Part shown: positions 6,894 to 15,179 of the stretch, in pieces
How positions within the stretch are numbered: position 1 is the stretch's first letter
Layout: every line of letters begins with the position of its first letter
DNA from: CAYSWK01 sp964434735
GTDB lineage: Archaea > Micrarchaeota > Micrarchaeia > Anstonellales > Bilamarchaeaceae
Length of the DNA stretch: 51,677 nucleotides
Reading direction: 5' to 3'
Assembly: GCA_964434735.1 (NCBI GenBank)
Contig: CAYSWK010000006.1
Coordinates: 1 to 51,677 of the forward strand
Made by a program: the position numbers and the translations under genes
Notes under the pieces: model-generated
What the model was told of the DNA's origin: nothing
The model's input: the letters and a program-made list of their open reading frames with translations, nothing else
Databases searched by the model: none

Positions 6894-7394
6894 ATGGGGG
6901 ATTATCAGGCAATTAATTCGCTTATGGAAAAAGGGGCATACAAGGAAGCCGCCCATTCACTTGACGTCCAGTTGCGTAATTTGCGAAACGACGATTATTT
7001 ATGGTATTTGCGCGGTCTTGTTTCGCTTCGTTTGAAGAATTATGAGTTTGCGCATGAATGTTTCTTGCGCGCTATTGCTATTGACCCAAAGCCCGTTTAT
7101 CATAAAATGAACGGTCTTGCCCATCTTGAGCAGTTTGAATTGGATGAGGCAAGCGAATTTCTTCTCAAGGCACAGGACGGGAGTGATGTGGGTGCATACG
7201 TGTTCCTTGCGATTTCCTATATCCTTTCTGATACTCCTGGTTCAGGAGATTTGATAAAAAAAGCGTATTCTATAAATAAACCAAAAACAGTTCAGATTCT
7301 TTCTACATTTTACCATACCTTTTTCAAGAATAATCCGTTCGTGAACGATGCGTCAAAAGAGGCAATTGAGCGAAAACTGGGAGTCAGGAAGTAA
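6894..7394 (+). CDS. TPR-repeat protein
   Basis: A 166-residue all-helical protein with tetratricopeptide-like repeats. The clearest unit reads LWYLRGLVSLRLKNYEFAHECFLRAIAIDP, with Gly, Ala and Pro at the usual TPR positions (quoted in part only as pattern: xxYLRG, FAHECF, AIDP). A second, weaker unit follows around residues 75-100. The reading frame stays open upstream into ksgA, but the Met at 6894 is preferred because a TATA element (TATTTAAT, 6864-6871) lies about 25 bases upstream, implying a leaderless transcript. Such proteins are protein-binding scaffolds; the partner is unknown. It overlaps the convergent HAD phosphatase gene by 11 bases. Confidence 0.7.
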   Translation: MGDYQAINSLMEKGAYKEAAHSLDVQLRNLRNDDYLWYLRGLVSLRLKNYEFAHECFLRAIAIDPKPVYHKMNGLAHLEQFELDEASEFLLKAQDGSDVGAYVFLAISYILSDTPGSGDLIKKAYSINKPKTVQILSTFYHTFFKNNPFVNDASKEAIERKLGVRK

Positions 7395-8160
7395 TTATTT
7401 TTAGCAGGTCATTAATGCTTGAAAGTATAAACGTCGGTTTTTTTGAATGGTTTTTTAGGTGTTTTTTGTGTGTTACACCGCTCAATACAAGGGCAGTGTC
7501 TACTTTTGAGGCAATCCCCAGTTTGATATCCGTTTCCATATTGTCCCCCACAATAAGGCATTCTTTTGGTAACAGTTTTTCATGTTTAAGGATAAACTGC
7601 ATGAATTGCTTGCTTGGTTTTCCAATCGAAAATGCCTTTTTCCCCGTTGAGTATTCAAGTGCAGTAACAAGAGAGCCGGCACCGGGCAGAAACCCATCTT
7701 CAACGGGAAATTTATGGTCCTTGTTTGATGCGATAAAAAAGGCGCCTGCTTCAATTGCACGGTGCGCCTTTACCAATTTTTCATAGGTAAGCGTCCGGTC
7801 AAGGCCGATGGTAACTATATCTGCATGCTCGTCAGTTTTTATCTCAATTCCTTGTTCGCGAAGCTCTTCTTGCATCCCTCCGCTTGAAAGGCACAACACT
7901 GTTTTGCCGGGGAATTTTTCACGTATATAGCATGATGTGATATATCCTGAAGAATACACTTCTTTTTTTTGTGCAGGTATCCCGAGCCCTTCGAGGATTT
8001 TTACAATCTCGTTTCGTGATTTTGTTGAGGAGTTTGTTATGTAATAAATGCGTACTCCTTTTTCCTTGAGCATCTTAATGGTTTTTGCTGCCCCTTCTAT
8101 TGCCCGTGAGCCCTGATACACGGTTCCGTCAAGGTCAAGTAGTACCGCAGTATACTTCAT
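7384..8160 (-). CDS. HAD-superfamily phosphatase, NagD/class IIA type
   Basis: A 258-residue HAD hydrolase with the class IIA cap. Motif I is LLDLDGTVY (nucleophile Asp8 and acid Asp10), motif II is YYITNSS near residue 40, and the substrate-binding Lys lies in IGKPSKQF. Motif III/IV is CLIVGDNMETDIKLG near residue 205. Family members dephosphorylate small phosphates such as nucleoside monophosphates, 4-nitrophenyl phosphate, phosphoglycolate or glycerol phosphate. In archaea related enzymes have been linked to glycerol-1-phosphate turnover. The substrate cannot be chosen from sequence. It is convergent with the TPR gene and divergent from the metallophosphoesterase gene. Confidence 0.88.
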   Translation of the reverse strand: MKYTAVLLDLDGTVYQGSRAIEGAAKTIKMLKEKGVRIYYITNSSTKSRNEIVKILEGLGIPAQKKEVYSSGYITSCYIREKFPGKTVLCLSSGGMQEELREQGIEIKTDEHADIVTIGLDRTLTYEKLVKAHRAIEAGAFFIASNKDHKFPVEDGFLPGAGSLVTALEYSTGKKAFSIGKPSKQFMQFILKHEKLLPKECLIVGDNMETDIKLGIASKVDTALVLSGVTHKKHLKNHSKKPTFILSSINDLLKIITS

Positions 8161-8235
8161 AACCTTCTTTTTAGGTTATTGATTAAAAAGTGCATGTTTT
8201 GTAATGTTTTTGAGTTTTCTTCAAGATGATTTTCT

Positions 8236-9114
8236 ATGATATGTGGAATACCAAATCGTACTATCCTTGTCGTGATTTGTGCCGTTTTTTTCATCGGCAT
8301 TCTTCTTGCAATCTATGCATTGCATGTTGAACCGTTCAACGTCAAGGTAACTGAAAACACCTTTGATTTTTTTCATTCAAGTGAACCTTTGAAAATTGTT
8401 TTGATAAGCGACACGCAAACGGCATATGATTACCCAGGTTACCTTGAGAAAGTAGTTGCCCAAGTAAATTCGCTTGATCCAGACCTCATTCTTATAGGCG
8501 GGGACATTGTTGATGGTGAGCCAGATGGATTCACGCGTCTTGGGGCATTGAAGGAACTGGATGCGCCTTACGGGGTTTATGCTGTTTTAGGAAACCATGA
8601 TTACATCAAGATGGGGCCAGGAAGGTATGATCCGGAATTGGCGTGTGTTGGAAGTTCCCAGGAACAGTATGCAAAACAAGTCGAGCGCGTGGTTGAGTCA
8701 TTTGGCATCAACGTATTCAAGAATGAAAACAAATTATTTTCAATCAAGGGCAAATCATTTGTACTCGTCGGTCTTGACGATTGGTGGGCTTGCAAATCCA
8801 ATTATCCTTATGCAGTTGAAAATCTTTCAGCATCAATTCCCCAAATTATTCTTGTCCATGAGCAGGAAGGGTACCTCAACACCGTTACGCACGAGCCTAA
8901 TCGTGCGTTAGTCCTTTCAGGCCATACCCATTGCGGCCAGGTGCGTGTTCCGTTCATCGGTTCGATTCCCAAAAAATTGGGGTTTGAAGGTGATGTGGAT
9001 ATGGGGCGAGGCAAGCTTAGCAATACAACAGACATTTACGTAGGCTGCGGTGTGACGCCTGGAAGGATCCGTTTTGGCGCACCTCCTGAAATAAGCGTGA
9101 TTTATATACGCTAA
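8236..9114 (+). CDS. Membrane-anchored calcineurin-like metallophosphoesterase
   Basis: A 292-residue protein with one N-terminal transmembrane helix (about residues 8-29), placing the enzyme domain outside the cytoplasm. Metal-binding motifs appear in order: SDTQ (58-61), GGDIVDG (about 87-93), GNHD (about 118-121), LVHEQE, and SGHTHCGQ. The overall plan is the YkuE/LpxH-like group that attacks phosphodiester or phosphoanhydride bonds of lipids or nucleotides. The first motif is usually D-x-H; here the His is replaced by Gln (DTQ), a variant seen in some branches of the superfamily that would change metal site 1. The substrate is unknown. The dph6 gene starts 18 bases downstream. Confidence 0.85.
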   Translation: MICGIPNRTILVVICAVFFIGILLAIYALHVEPFNVKVTENTFDFFHSSEPLKIVLISDTQTAYDYPGYLEKVVAQVNSLDPDLILIGGDIVDGEPDGFTRLGALKELDAPYGVYAVLGNHDYIKMGPGRYDPELACVGSSQEQYAKQVERVVESFGINVFKNENKLFSIKGKSFVLVGLDDWWACKSNYPYAVENLSASIPQIILVHEQEGYLNTVTHEPNRALVLSGHTHCGQVRVPFIGSIPKKLGFEGDVDMGRGKLSNTTDIYVGCGVTPGRIRFGAPPEISVIYIR

Positions 9115-9132
9115 ATTATAAGGTATGTTCTG

Positions 9133-9843
9133 ATGAAACTTGCGGTTCTTTTTTCAGGCGGGAAGGATTCAACCTTTGCGCTCTTCTGGGCGTTGGTTGA
9201 AGGTTTTGAGCCCGTGCTCTTTAGCGTTTATGCGGAATCCGATTCAACAATGTTTCACCATCCAAACATCGAAAAAACTGCGTTGCAGGCTAAGGCGCTT
9301 GGCCTTAAGCGCATCATCGTAAAAACAAACGAAAAAGACTGGCACACTGATTTGAAAAAGGCAATCAAAAAGGAAAAATGCCACGGGATTGTGGGCGGTG
9401 CCATTGCAAGCGAATACCAAAAGCGTAGGTTTGAGCGTATTGCACAGGAGCTTGGAATTCCAAGTTATGCCCCCCTTTGGCATAAGGGGGATGAGTATCT
9501 TGATGAAGTCTGTGCATACTTTGAAACATATGTGGTGAGCGTTTCCGCAGAAGGTCTTGGTGAAAACGATGTTGCAAAATCCTACCAGGAGTTGGTTGGG
9601 AAAATCCTTCAAATAAATTCCAAGCGTACGTCAAATTTACGTGATACTGATTATTTCATCGCGGGCAATGAAAATAAGGTTTCCATCTCGCCTTTTCTTG
9701 AAGGCGGGGAGGGTGAGACGTTTGTTTGCGATGCGCCCTTTTTTAAGACAAGAATACAGGTGCGCAAATGGAATACTACTGTTACGTCCTCAGGTGCCCA
9801 TTCGGCAGTATCTGATGCTATTCTTAAATCAAAGAAATACTGA
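9133..9843 (+). CDS. dph6: Diphthine-ammonia ligase (Dph6, ATP_bind_4)
   Basis: Catalyses the final amidation of diphthine to diphthamide on elongation factor 2, using ATP and ammonia. The 236-residue protein opens with the PP-loop SGGKDSTFAL, which binds ATP pyrophosphate. It continues with the family motif VGGAIASEYQKRRFERIAQELGI in shortened form (GGAIASEYQKRR), then PLWHKG. The C-terminal hallmark GGEGETFV occurs near residue 200. Length and motif order match archaeal single-domain Dph6. It follows the metallophosphoesterase gene closely and may share its transcript. The diphthamide enzymes Dph2 and Dph5 are not in the window. Confidence 0.88.
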   Translation: MKLAVLFSGGKDSTFALFWALVEGFEPVLFSVYAESDSTMFHHPNIEKTALQAKALGLKRIIVKTNEKDWHTDLKKAIKKEKCHGIVGGAIASEYQKRRFERIAQELGIPSYAPLWHKGDEYLDEVCAYFETYVVSVSAEGLGENDVAKSYQELVGKILQINSKRTSNLRDTDYFIAGNENKVSISPFLEGGEGETFVCDAPFFKTRIQVRKWNTTVTSSGAHSAVSDAILKSKKY

Positions 9844-9879
9844 CGTACATTCTTAAATAATCACGATTATATGCTCGTT

Positions 9880-10482
9880 ATGACCTTTAGTAAAATGCTT
9901 ATCGGATCAATTGGTCTGGTCCTCGTGCTCCTTTTTTTGAGCGGTTGCACGCAGGCTCAACCCTCACCTCAGGAACAGAAAGGCTGCACCCAGGAATATG
10001 CACCTGTCTGCGGTTCAGACGGCAAGACCTATTCAAACGCATGTATGGCAGGAAAATCGGACGTTTCAGTTTCCTACACGGGCGAATGCAAGCCAAAGAC
10101 GCAAGGTTGTACTAAAGAGTATGTTCCTGTATGCGGAACTGATGGTACTACTTACTCGAACGCATGCATTGCAAAACAAGCTGGCGTGTCAGTTGATTAC
10201 GCGGGCGAATGCAGGCCAACTGCGTGTACGCTTGAATACGCTCCCGTATGCGGTTCAGATGGAAACACGTACTCTAATTCATGTATGGCTGATGCTGCAG
10301 GTGTTGGAATCGTTAATGAAGGGGCCTGCGTAGAAGAAGTGGAGCCTCAAGAAGGTAAAAGCGAAACGTTCTGCCCTCCGGCGGTTTCACCCGTATGCGG
10401 TGCAGACGGTAAGACCTACCAGAACTCATGTCTTGCAACGGTTGGCGGAACCTCAGTAGTTACGCGGGGCGCCTGCAACTAA
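9880..10482 (+). CDS. Secreted lipoprotein with four Kazal-type domains
   Basis: A 200-residue predicted lipoprotein. The N-terminus has a hydrophobic signal ending in the lipobox LSGC (start taken at ATG 9880; an in-frame ATG at 9871 is possible). After a short linker come four tandem Kazal-like modules, each with the pattern C-x(5)-PVCG-(S/T/A)-DG-x-TY-x-N-(A/S)-C ... G-x-C. Each module has four cysteines and so would form two disulfides, the reduced Kazal type. Kazal domains are best known as serine protease inhibitors, which suggests protection of the cell surface from proteases, though binding roles are also possible. It is anchored outside the membrane and lies next to the channel-like gene at 10528, both on the plus strand. 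Confidence 0.88.
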   Translation: MTFSKMLIGSIGLVLVLLFLSGCTQAQPSPQEQKGCTQEYAPVCGSDGKTYSNACMAGKSDVSVSYTGECKPKTQGCTKEYVPVCGTDGTTYSNACIAKQAGVSVDYAGECRPTACTLEYAPVCGSDGNTYSNSCMADAAGVGIVNEGACVEEVEPQEGKSETFCPPAVSPVCGADGKTYQNSCLATVGGTSVVTRGACN

Positions 10483-10527
10483 TTTTTTCTTTTATCTTTT
10501 TAAATTCTTTTTATCATGCTCTTTCTT

Positions 10528-11406
10528 ATGAAAAAGATCATTTTCATCCTTCTTATCCTTAGTGGAATTTTTTTTGCAGAGGAAACTGCACAGGTTGGAG
10601 TATACGTCCTTAATGCAGGAAAATTCGATGTCCAAACGGGAACTTATTCGGTGGATTTTTATCTCTCCTACGTTTGCAGTTCAAACTGCTCTCCTAATTT
10701 TGAGTTTTCAAACGGCCGTGCAACTTCGGTTGATAAGCTGATAGATACGCCCACTGAAAAGTTTTACCGTATCCAGGCAAGTTTGCAAGACCCGGTTGAT
10801 TTCAGCCGGTTTCCCTTTGATCGGCATACGTTGTCAATACAGCTTGAGGACAAATATTTGAAAAAAGATGACCTTAGGTACATTGTTGATATGCGTCAAA
10901 GCGGCATTGAGCCGGGAATCCAGTTTGTCGGCTGGCAGCTTAAGAACTGGTCAAGCCATGTTGAGGACCATTACTATCCTCCGTATGGGGAAACGTTTTC
11001 AAAATACGTATTCAACATCAATTTGCAGCGTGAAACAATCTCTTCGCTTTTGAAAGTGTTTATCCCCGTCATGTTCATCATGCTTTTGAACTTTTTTGCC
11101 CATTTTCCAGACCCTGACAAGATTACCAATAGGATAACGATGCATGCAACGTTCATTACGGCCGCAGTCATGTTTCACGTAGCAATCGGAAACCAATTGC
11201 CGCCCGTAGGTTATCTTACGGTTGCAGACAAGTTCATGTTTGCTGCTTATTTGCCCTTGGCATTTAGTATGCTTTCGGCAATTGTGATCCTTGAACTTGT
11301 TGAGGAAAAGCGCACCGATTGGGTTGCGGCAGTCCACAAGGCATCGGGTCCTTTGAGCTTTTTGCTTTGGATTGCTGGCTTGGCAGTCGTTTATTTCACT
11401 ATGTGA
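10528..11406 (+). CDS. Pentameric ligand-gated ion channel homologue (Cys-loop receptor superfamily)
   Basis: A 292-residue protein built like prokaryotic pLGICs such as GLIC and ELIC. A signal peptide (start ATG 10528) is followed by a beta-rich extracellular domain of about 160 residues. That domain holds the superfamily hallmark RFPFDRHTL (the FPFD turn), and TGTYSVDFYL as an early strand. Four membrane helices follow: M1 (about 175-192, with the conserved Pro in IPVMFIM), M2 (about 203-222), M3 starting after the LPPVGYLTVADKFMFAAYL pattern, and M4 at the end (about 274-291). The M2-M3 loop LPxxxYLT matches the GLIC loop closely. The pore-lining and ligand residues cannot be assigned by eye. 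The M3-M4 loop is very short, as in prokaryotic channels. Confidence 0.85.
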   Translation: MKKIIFILLILSGIFFAEETAQVGVYVLNAGKFDVQTGTYSVDFYLSYVCSSNCSPNFEFSNGRATSVDKLIDTPTEKFYRIQASLQDPVDFSRFPFDRHTLSIQLEDKYLKKDDLRYIVDMRQSGIEPGIQFVGWQLKNWSSHVEDHYYPPYGETFSKYVFNINLQRETISSLLKVFIPVMFIMLLNFFAHFPDPDKITNRITMHATFITAAVMFHVAIGNQLPPVGYLTVADKFMFAAYLPLAFSMLSAIVILELVEEKRTDWVAAVHKASGPLSFLLWIAGLAVVYFTM

Positions 11407-11407
11407 C

Positions 11408-11917
11408 TTACGGTTCGCTCACAACTTCGTCAACAAAAAGCGGTACGCTTGCAAGCGTTCCTTTGGCATCTTTTTCTAAAATAGTAAGAATTAGCTTTTT
11501 GTCAGTATTTCTTACTTTGCCAACAAGCTCGTGGATAAAACGGACGAGAGTCAGGTCTTGGTTGTAAATCATTAGTGATGAGATGCTGTCAAGAATCAGT
11601 ATATCTGTATTTTTTGATTTTAGTATTTTTGAAATCATGATGAATAATTCAGTTAATGCTGTCGGGCCTTGAGTATACATTATTTTTTCTGATTTTGGGC
11701 CTTTCTTTGAGATACAATCTATTACATGAATTTGTGAGCAATTCGTTTTGTTATTTTCTAGTTTTTTTAGTACGGTCTCACCGGAATTGCTTGAAACGAT
11801 GAGGGCAATTCCTTTATTGGAAAATTCTTCACATATTTCCTGTACTGTTTTTTCAGGGTTATCCTTGAATTTAAGTAGTAGCACCTGGTTTTTGCCGATT
11901 TTCTCAGTTAATTCCAT
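11408..11917 (-). CDS. Degenerate RecA/KaiC-like protein of a two-component operon
   Basis: A 169-residue protein resembling the core of KaiC/RecA-superfamily proteins found next to archaeal sensor kinases. A strand plus Walker B-like segment reads DILILDSISSLMIYN, followed by RFIHELVGKVRNTDKKLILTI, typical of KaiC-like folds. No Walker A (GxxxxGK[ST]) is present, so nucleotide hydrolysis is unlikely and the protein may act as an adaptor or output partner. It is the last gene of the minus-strand operon after the histidine kinase and receiver, starting 2 bases after the receiver stop. It ends 1 base from the convergent channel gene. Confidence 0.6.
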   Translation of the reverse strand: MELTEKIGKNQVLLLKFKDNPEKTVQEICEEFSNKGIALIVSSNSGETVLKKLENNKTNCSQIHVIDCISKKGPKSEKIMYTQGPTALTELFIMISKILKSKNTDILILDSISSLMIYNQDLTLVRFIHELVGKVRNTDKKLILTILEKDAKGTLASVPLFVDEVVSEP

Positions 11918-11919
11918 CT

Positions 11920-12285
11920 TTAACCGACCAATTTTTTGATTTTAGCTCTTAATTCAGCAGCTTTGAATGGTTTTTGTACATATCCGGATGGTTTTAATTG
12001 TTGTATAATTGATTTTCCTAGTTCACCGAGCGTAACAACTGTTAAAAATAGTATTTTTTGGTTTTTTATTTTTGGATTTTTGCGTATTTTTTCTGCGACC
12101 TCGTTGCCAGGCATTTCGGGCATGAGGATATCTAATAAAACCAGGTCAAATGTTTCCTTTTCTAGTTTTTGCAGTGCGTCTTTTCCGTTATTTACTGTAA
12201 AAACGATATATCCGTCATTTTCAAGAAGCATTTTTACTGATTTGGTTATATCCTCTTCGTCATCTACCACTAGTATTTTTTTCAT
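11920..12285 (-). CDS. Single-domain response regulator (CheY-like receiver)
   Basis: A 121-residue receiver domain with no output domain. The acidic pair is in ILVVDDEED, the phosphoacceptor is Asp52 in LLDILMPEMPG, the conserved Thr lies in LFLTVVT and the Lys is in VQKPF (Lys105). The start is taken at the ATG of MKKILVV (12285), which overlaps the end of the kinase gene by 26 bases; a longer reading to 12309 is less likely. It should accept phosphate from the upstream kinase. Without an effector domain it must signal by protein contact, possibly with the KaiC-like protein encoded next. Confidence 0.92.
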   Translation of the reverse strand: MKKILVVDDEEDITKSVKMLLENDGYIVFTVNNGKDALQKLEKETFDLVLLDILMPEMPGNEVAEKIRKNPKIKNQKILFLTVVTLGELGKSIIQQLKPSGYVQKPFKAAELRAKIKKLVG

Positions 12286-14998
12286 AGTTTTTACCCCGCG
12301 TATTATCATTTAATGGAATAGTAAAGTAAAATGTCGATCCTTTGTTTTTTCCTTTGGATTTTATCCAAATTTTTCCACCGTGTTGTTCAACTAAGCTTTT
12401 TACAATCGATAATCCTAGCCCCGTTCCCTTTTCATGTAATTCATAAGAAGACCTAACTTGGAAGAAGGGAATAAATAATTTTTTTATGTTTTCCTTGCTG
12501 ATTCCAATTCCCGTATCTTTTACCTTGACAACGATGTATTGTTTCCTCTTCTTTATTGTTATGCTTATTTTGCCTTTTGGCGTGAATTTAAGTGCGTTAC
12601 TTAATAGGTTCGTAAATACTTGCTTTAGTCTTTGTGCGTCGCATTTAACGAAGATATCTTTTGATTTTAAGGTTAGTTTTATTCCCTTTTGATTAGCTAA
12701 TGGAGTATATTTTGATATTTCTTCTTTTGCTATGGTTTTTAGATTTTCATCGGTTTTATTTATTACAATTGCTCCCGCATTAATGCGCGAGACATCAAGT
12801 ACATCACTAATGAGATTGTTCAGTCTTTCCATATTATTCAGTATTATTTCCAAACTTTCTTTCTGCTTATTTGTTAATGGCCCTAATTCCTGGTTTTTGA
12901 GCATTTCCGCCTGAAGAGTTATAGGAGTTATTGGTGTTTTTAATTCATGGGAGGTGTTGAGAAATATGGTTGCCTTTGATTTTTCTAATCTTTTCTGTTC
13001 ATTTTCTAATCTTTTCTGTTCAGAGTTGTCTCTGACGGTTGCTTGTAAATAGGTTTTGTTATCGCGTATTATTTTACTTAACAAAACCGTTGCAGGAAAA
13101 TCGCCATCTTTATAGCGGGCATGGGTCCATTCAAAGAAGTTTTTTCCCGTTTTCATTGCAATTTCAATCATTTTTTTTGCTTTTACTTTAGAAAACTGCC
13201 CATCAGGTTGTTTTTTTGGGGATAGGTCCCACGGACCTAACCGAGTGAATTGCGTTTCATCTTTAACATTAAACATTTTGATTGTTGCCGGATTTCCAGA
13301 TGTGAATTTCCAGGCTGGAGGTTCAAGAGTCATGATTGCATCATTTGATGAGTTATACAATTGCCGATATTTCTCTTCGGCATTTTTACGTTTAGTTATA
13401 TCTATGACTCCTGCGAGCGCACCTATAAATTTTCCTTTTTCATTTTTTATGGGGGCAGTTTCAAGTTGTGTAAAAATTCTTTTTCCATCTTTACGGATGA
13501 ACTCAAATTCATGCTGTTCTTTTATGCCCATTCTTCGTCTTTTTAGGTAGTAATTTGCAAGTGCGATTCCTCGTTTATCCATAAAATAAAATACCGGTTT
13601 GCCCATCATTTCTTTTTGAGTATACCCAAGCATTTTTGCCATGGGGCGATTTACGTACGATGTTTTGTTTTTTTCATCGATGGCCCACACCCCTTCTTGT
13701 AGGGTTTCAATAAGTTGACGGTATTTTTCTTCACTTTCTTTTAATTTTTTTGTCCTTTCTTGAATTTGTTTTTCTATATTTTCCTTTGTTTTTTTTAGGT
13801 CAAGCATAGTTTTTTTTGTCTGAGTTATGTCCTCTGTAATCGTAAGAAAATACTGAGGTTCTTTTTTATCATTTAAAACTAAAGTGATACTTAATAAGAC
13901 CCAAATTATTTTTCCTGTTTTATGAATATATCTTTTTTCAAGCTGGGCTTTTTGGATTTTATTTTTAATCATTTTTTTAGCTAGTGAAACGCTTTTTTCG
14001 ATATCGTCCTTATAAGTAATCGTTTTGAATTTATGTTCAATCAATTCTTTTTGTGAGTATCCGACAATTTCACACATTTTTTTATTTATCTTTAACCATT
14101 GCCCATTTAATCCGACAATGGAAATTCCAACATTGGAATTTTCAAAGGCACTGCGAAATCGTAATTCGCTTTCTTCCAGCCGATGTTGATTTTTTCTCTG
14201 TTCCGTAATGTCTTGGACAGTACCGGTTAGTTGGATTATTTTTCCGTTTGCGCCCTTAATTGCCTTACCTCTGGCGATTTGCCACCATTTTTCGCCAGAG
14301 ACACGTATCGTTTCTAATTCCAATTCGTATTCTTTTCCCGTTTTTATGGCATTTTTAATTGCATTTTGTAATTTTGCCCAGTTTTCAGGAGTATAAAATT
14401 GTTTTAATTTGGAAAAGTTTGGGGCAGGTAATCGAGGGTCGTACCCTGTCAATTCATAAAGTTCTCTTGACCAGGTAATCTTACCTGTAGAAAGATCATA
14501 ATTCCAATTTCCGAGTCTTGATAATTGTTGGGCATTATTTAATGCGTTTTCACGTTCTTTTAATTTGTTTTCAATTATTTTCCTATCCGTAATATCTCTG
14601 ATGTTGCACTGTATTATGGGTTTTCCAGAAACCATATATTCGTTTGAAACAAATTCAACCTGCTTTATTTGCCCCGTTTTTGTCTCGAGTGGTAAATTTT
14701 CATAATGGACATACTTATTTTTTTGAAGTTCGGCAAACTTTTTCTTATTTTCAATTATGTTCTTGAAAGGGCTAATTTGCCAAATTTGTTTTCCAATCAG
14801 TTCTTTTTGAGTATATCCTAATATTTTTTGAAGATAAGGATTAGACGCTTCTATTTCTCCCGTTTTTGCATTCAAAATTAATATTGCGTCCTGTGCTGCT
14901 TCAAACAATCTTCTGAATTTTTCTTCACTTTCTTTTAATTTAGTAAGAATGCGCTTTGTATCTATTTGTTTGTTAGAAAAAAGTTCTTCTTTAGGCAT
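12260..14998 (-). CDS. Cytoplasmic multi-PAS sensor histidine kinase
   Basis: A 912-residue kinase with no membrane segment. Five PAS/PAC modules occupy roughly residues 20-145, 150-275, 280-400, 425-545 and 545-660, each showing the LGYTQKELIGK or ITxRKxxE-type endings. A short coiled linker with a perfect 21-base tandem duplication (12981-13022, encoding NEQKRLE twice) precedes the HisKA domain. The phosphoacceptor His is near residue 684 in NTSHELKTPITP. The HATPase domain follows with N box NLLSNALKFTPKG, then DTGIGI and GTGLGLSIV. The gene is visibly richer in A and T and in Lys codons than its neighbours, which may indicate acquisition from elsewhere. It heads the operon with the receiver and KaiC-like gene. 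PAS ligands are unknown. Confidence 0.94.
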   Translation of the reverse strand: MPKEELFSNKQIDTKRILTKLKESEEKFRRLFEAAQDAILILNAKTGEIEASNPYLQKILGYTQKELIGKQIWQISPFKNIIENKKKFAELQKNKYVHYENLPLETKTGQIKQVEFVSNEYMVSGKPIIQCNIRDITDRKIIENKLKERENALNNAQQLSRLGNWNYDLSTGKITWSRELYELTGYDPRLPAPNFSKLKQFYTPENWAKLQNAIKNAIKTGKEYELELETIRVSGEKWWQIARGKAIKGANGKIIQLTGTVQDITEQRKNQHRLEESELRFRSAFENSNVGISIVGLNGQWLKINKKMCEIVGYSQKELIEHKFKTITYKDDIEKSVSLAKKMIKNKIQKAQLEKRYIHKTGKIIWVLLSITLVLNDKKEPQYFLTITEDITQTKKTMLDLKKTKENIEKQIQERTKKLKESEEKYRQLIETLQEGVWAIDEKNKTSYVNRPMAKMLGYTQKEMMGKPVFYFMDKRGIALANYYLKRRRMGIKEQHEFEFIRKDGKRIFTQLETAPIKNEKGKFIGALAGVIDITKRKNAEEKYRQLYNSSNDAIMTLEPPAWKFTSGNPATIKMFNVKDETQFTRLGPWDLSPKKQPDGQFSKVKAKKMIEIAMKTGKNFFEWTHARYKDGDFPATVLLSKIIRDNKTYLQATVRDNSEQKRLENEQKRLEKSKATIFLNTSHELKTPITPITLQAEMLKNQELGPLTNKQKESLEIILNNMERLNNLISDVLDVSRINAGAIVINKTDENLKTIAKEEISKYTPLANQKGIKLTLKSKDIFVKCDAQRLKQVFTNLLSNALKFTPKGKISITIKKRKQYIVVKVKDTGIGISKENIKKLFIPFFQVRSSYELHEKGTGLGLSIVKSLVEQHGGKIWIKSKGKNKGSTFYFTIPLNDNTRGKNYEKNTSGR

Positions 14999-15149
14999 AA
15001 CTTCTCCCTTCTAAAAAATATAGAAGTACCTTTTTTCTTTGTGAATTGTTTTCATAAAAAGACTGTATCTTTTGCATTTATAACTCTTTAGAATGGTTTA
15101 AATACGTCTGATTTTGCTTAATAAATTCATTTTATTACATTAATCAACA

Positions 15150-15158
15150 CTTATAAAC
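15150..15158 (+). promoter_or_regulatory. TATA box for the gene at 15180
   Basis: CTTATAAAC is centred about 26 bases before the ATG at 15180, so the transcript is probably leaderless. The rest of the 181-base gap (14999-15179) back to the kinase gene is AT-rich and holds another TATA-like TTTAAATAC at 15097-15105; I see no other feature in it. Confidence 0.5.
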
Positions 15159-15179
15159 TCTTCCCCACAATCTTTATCT

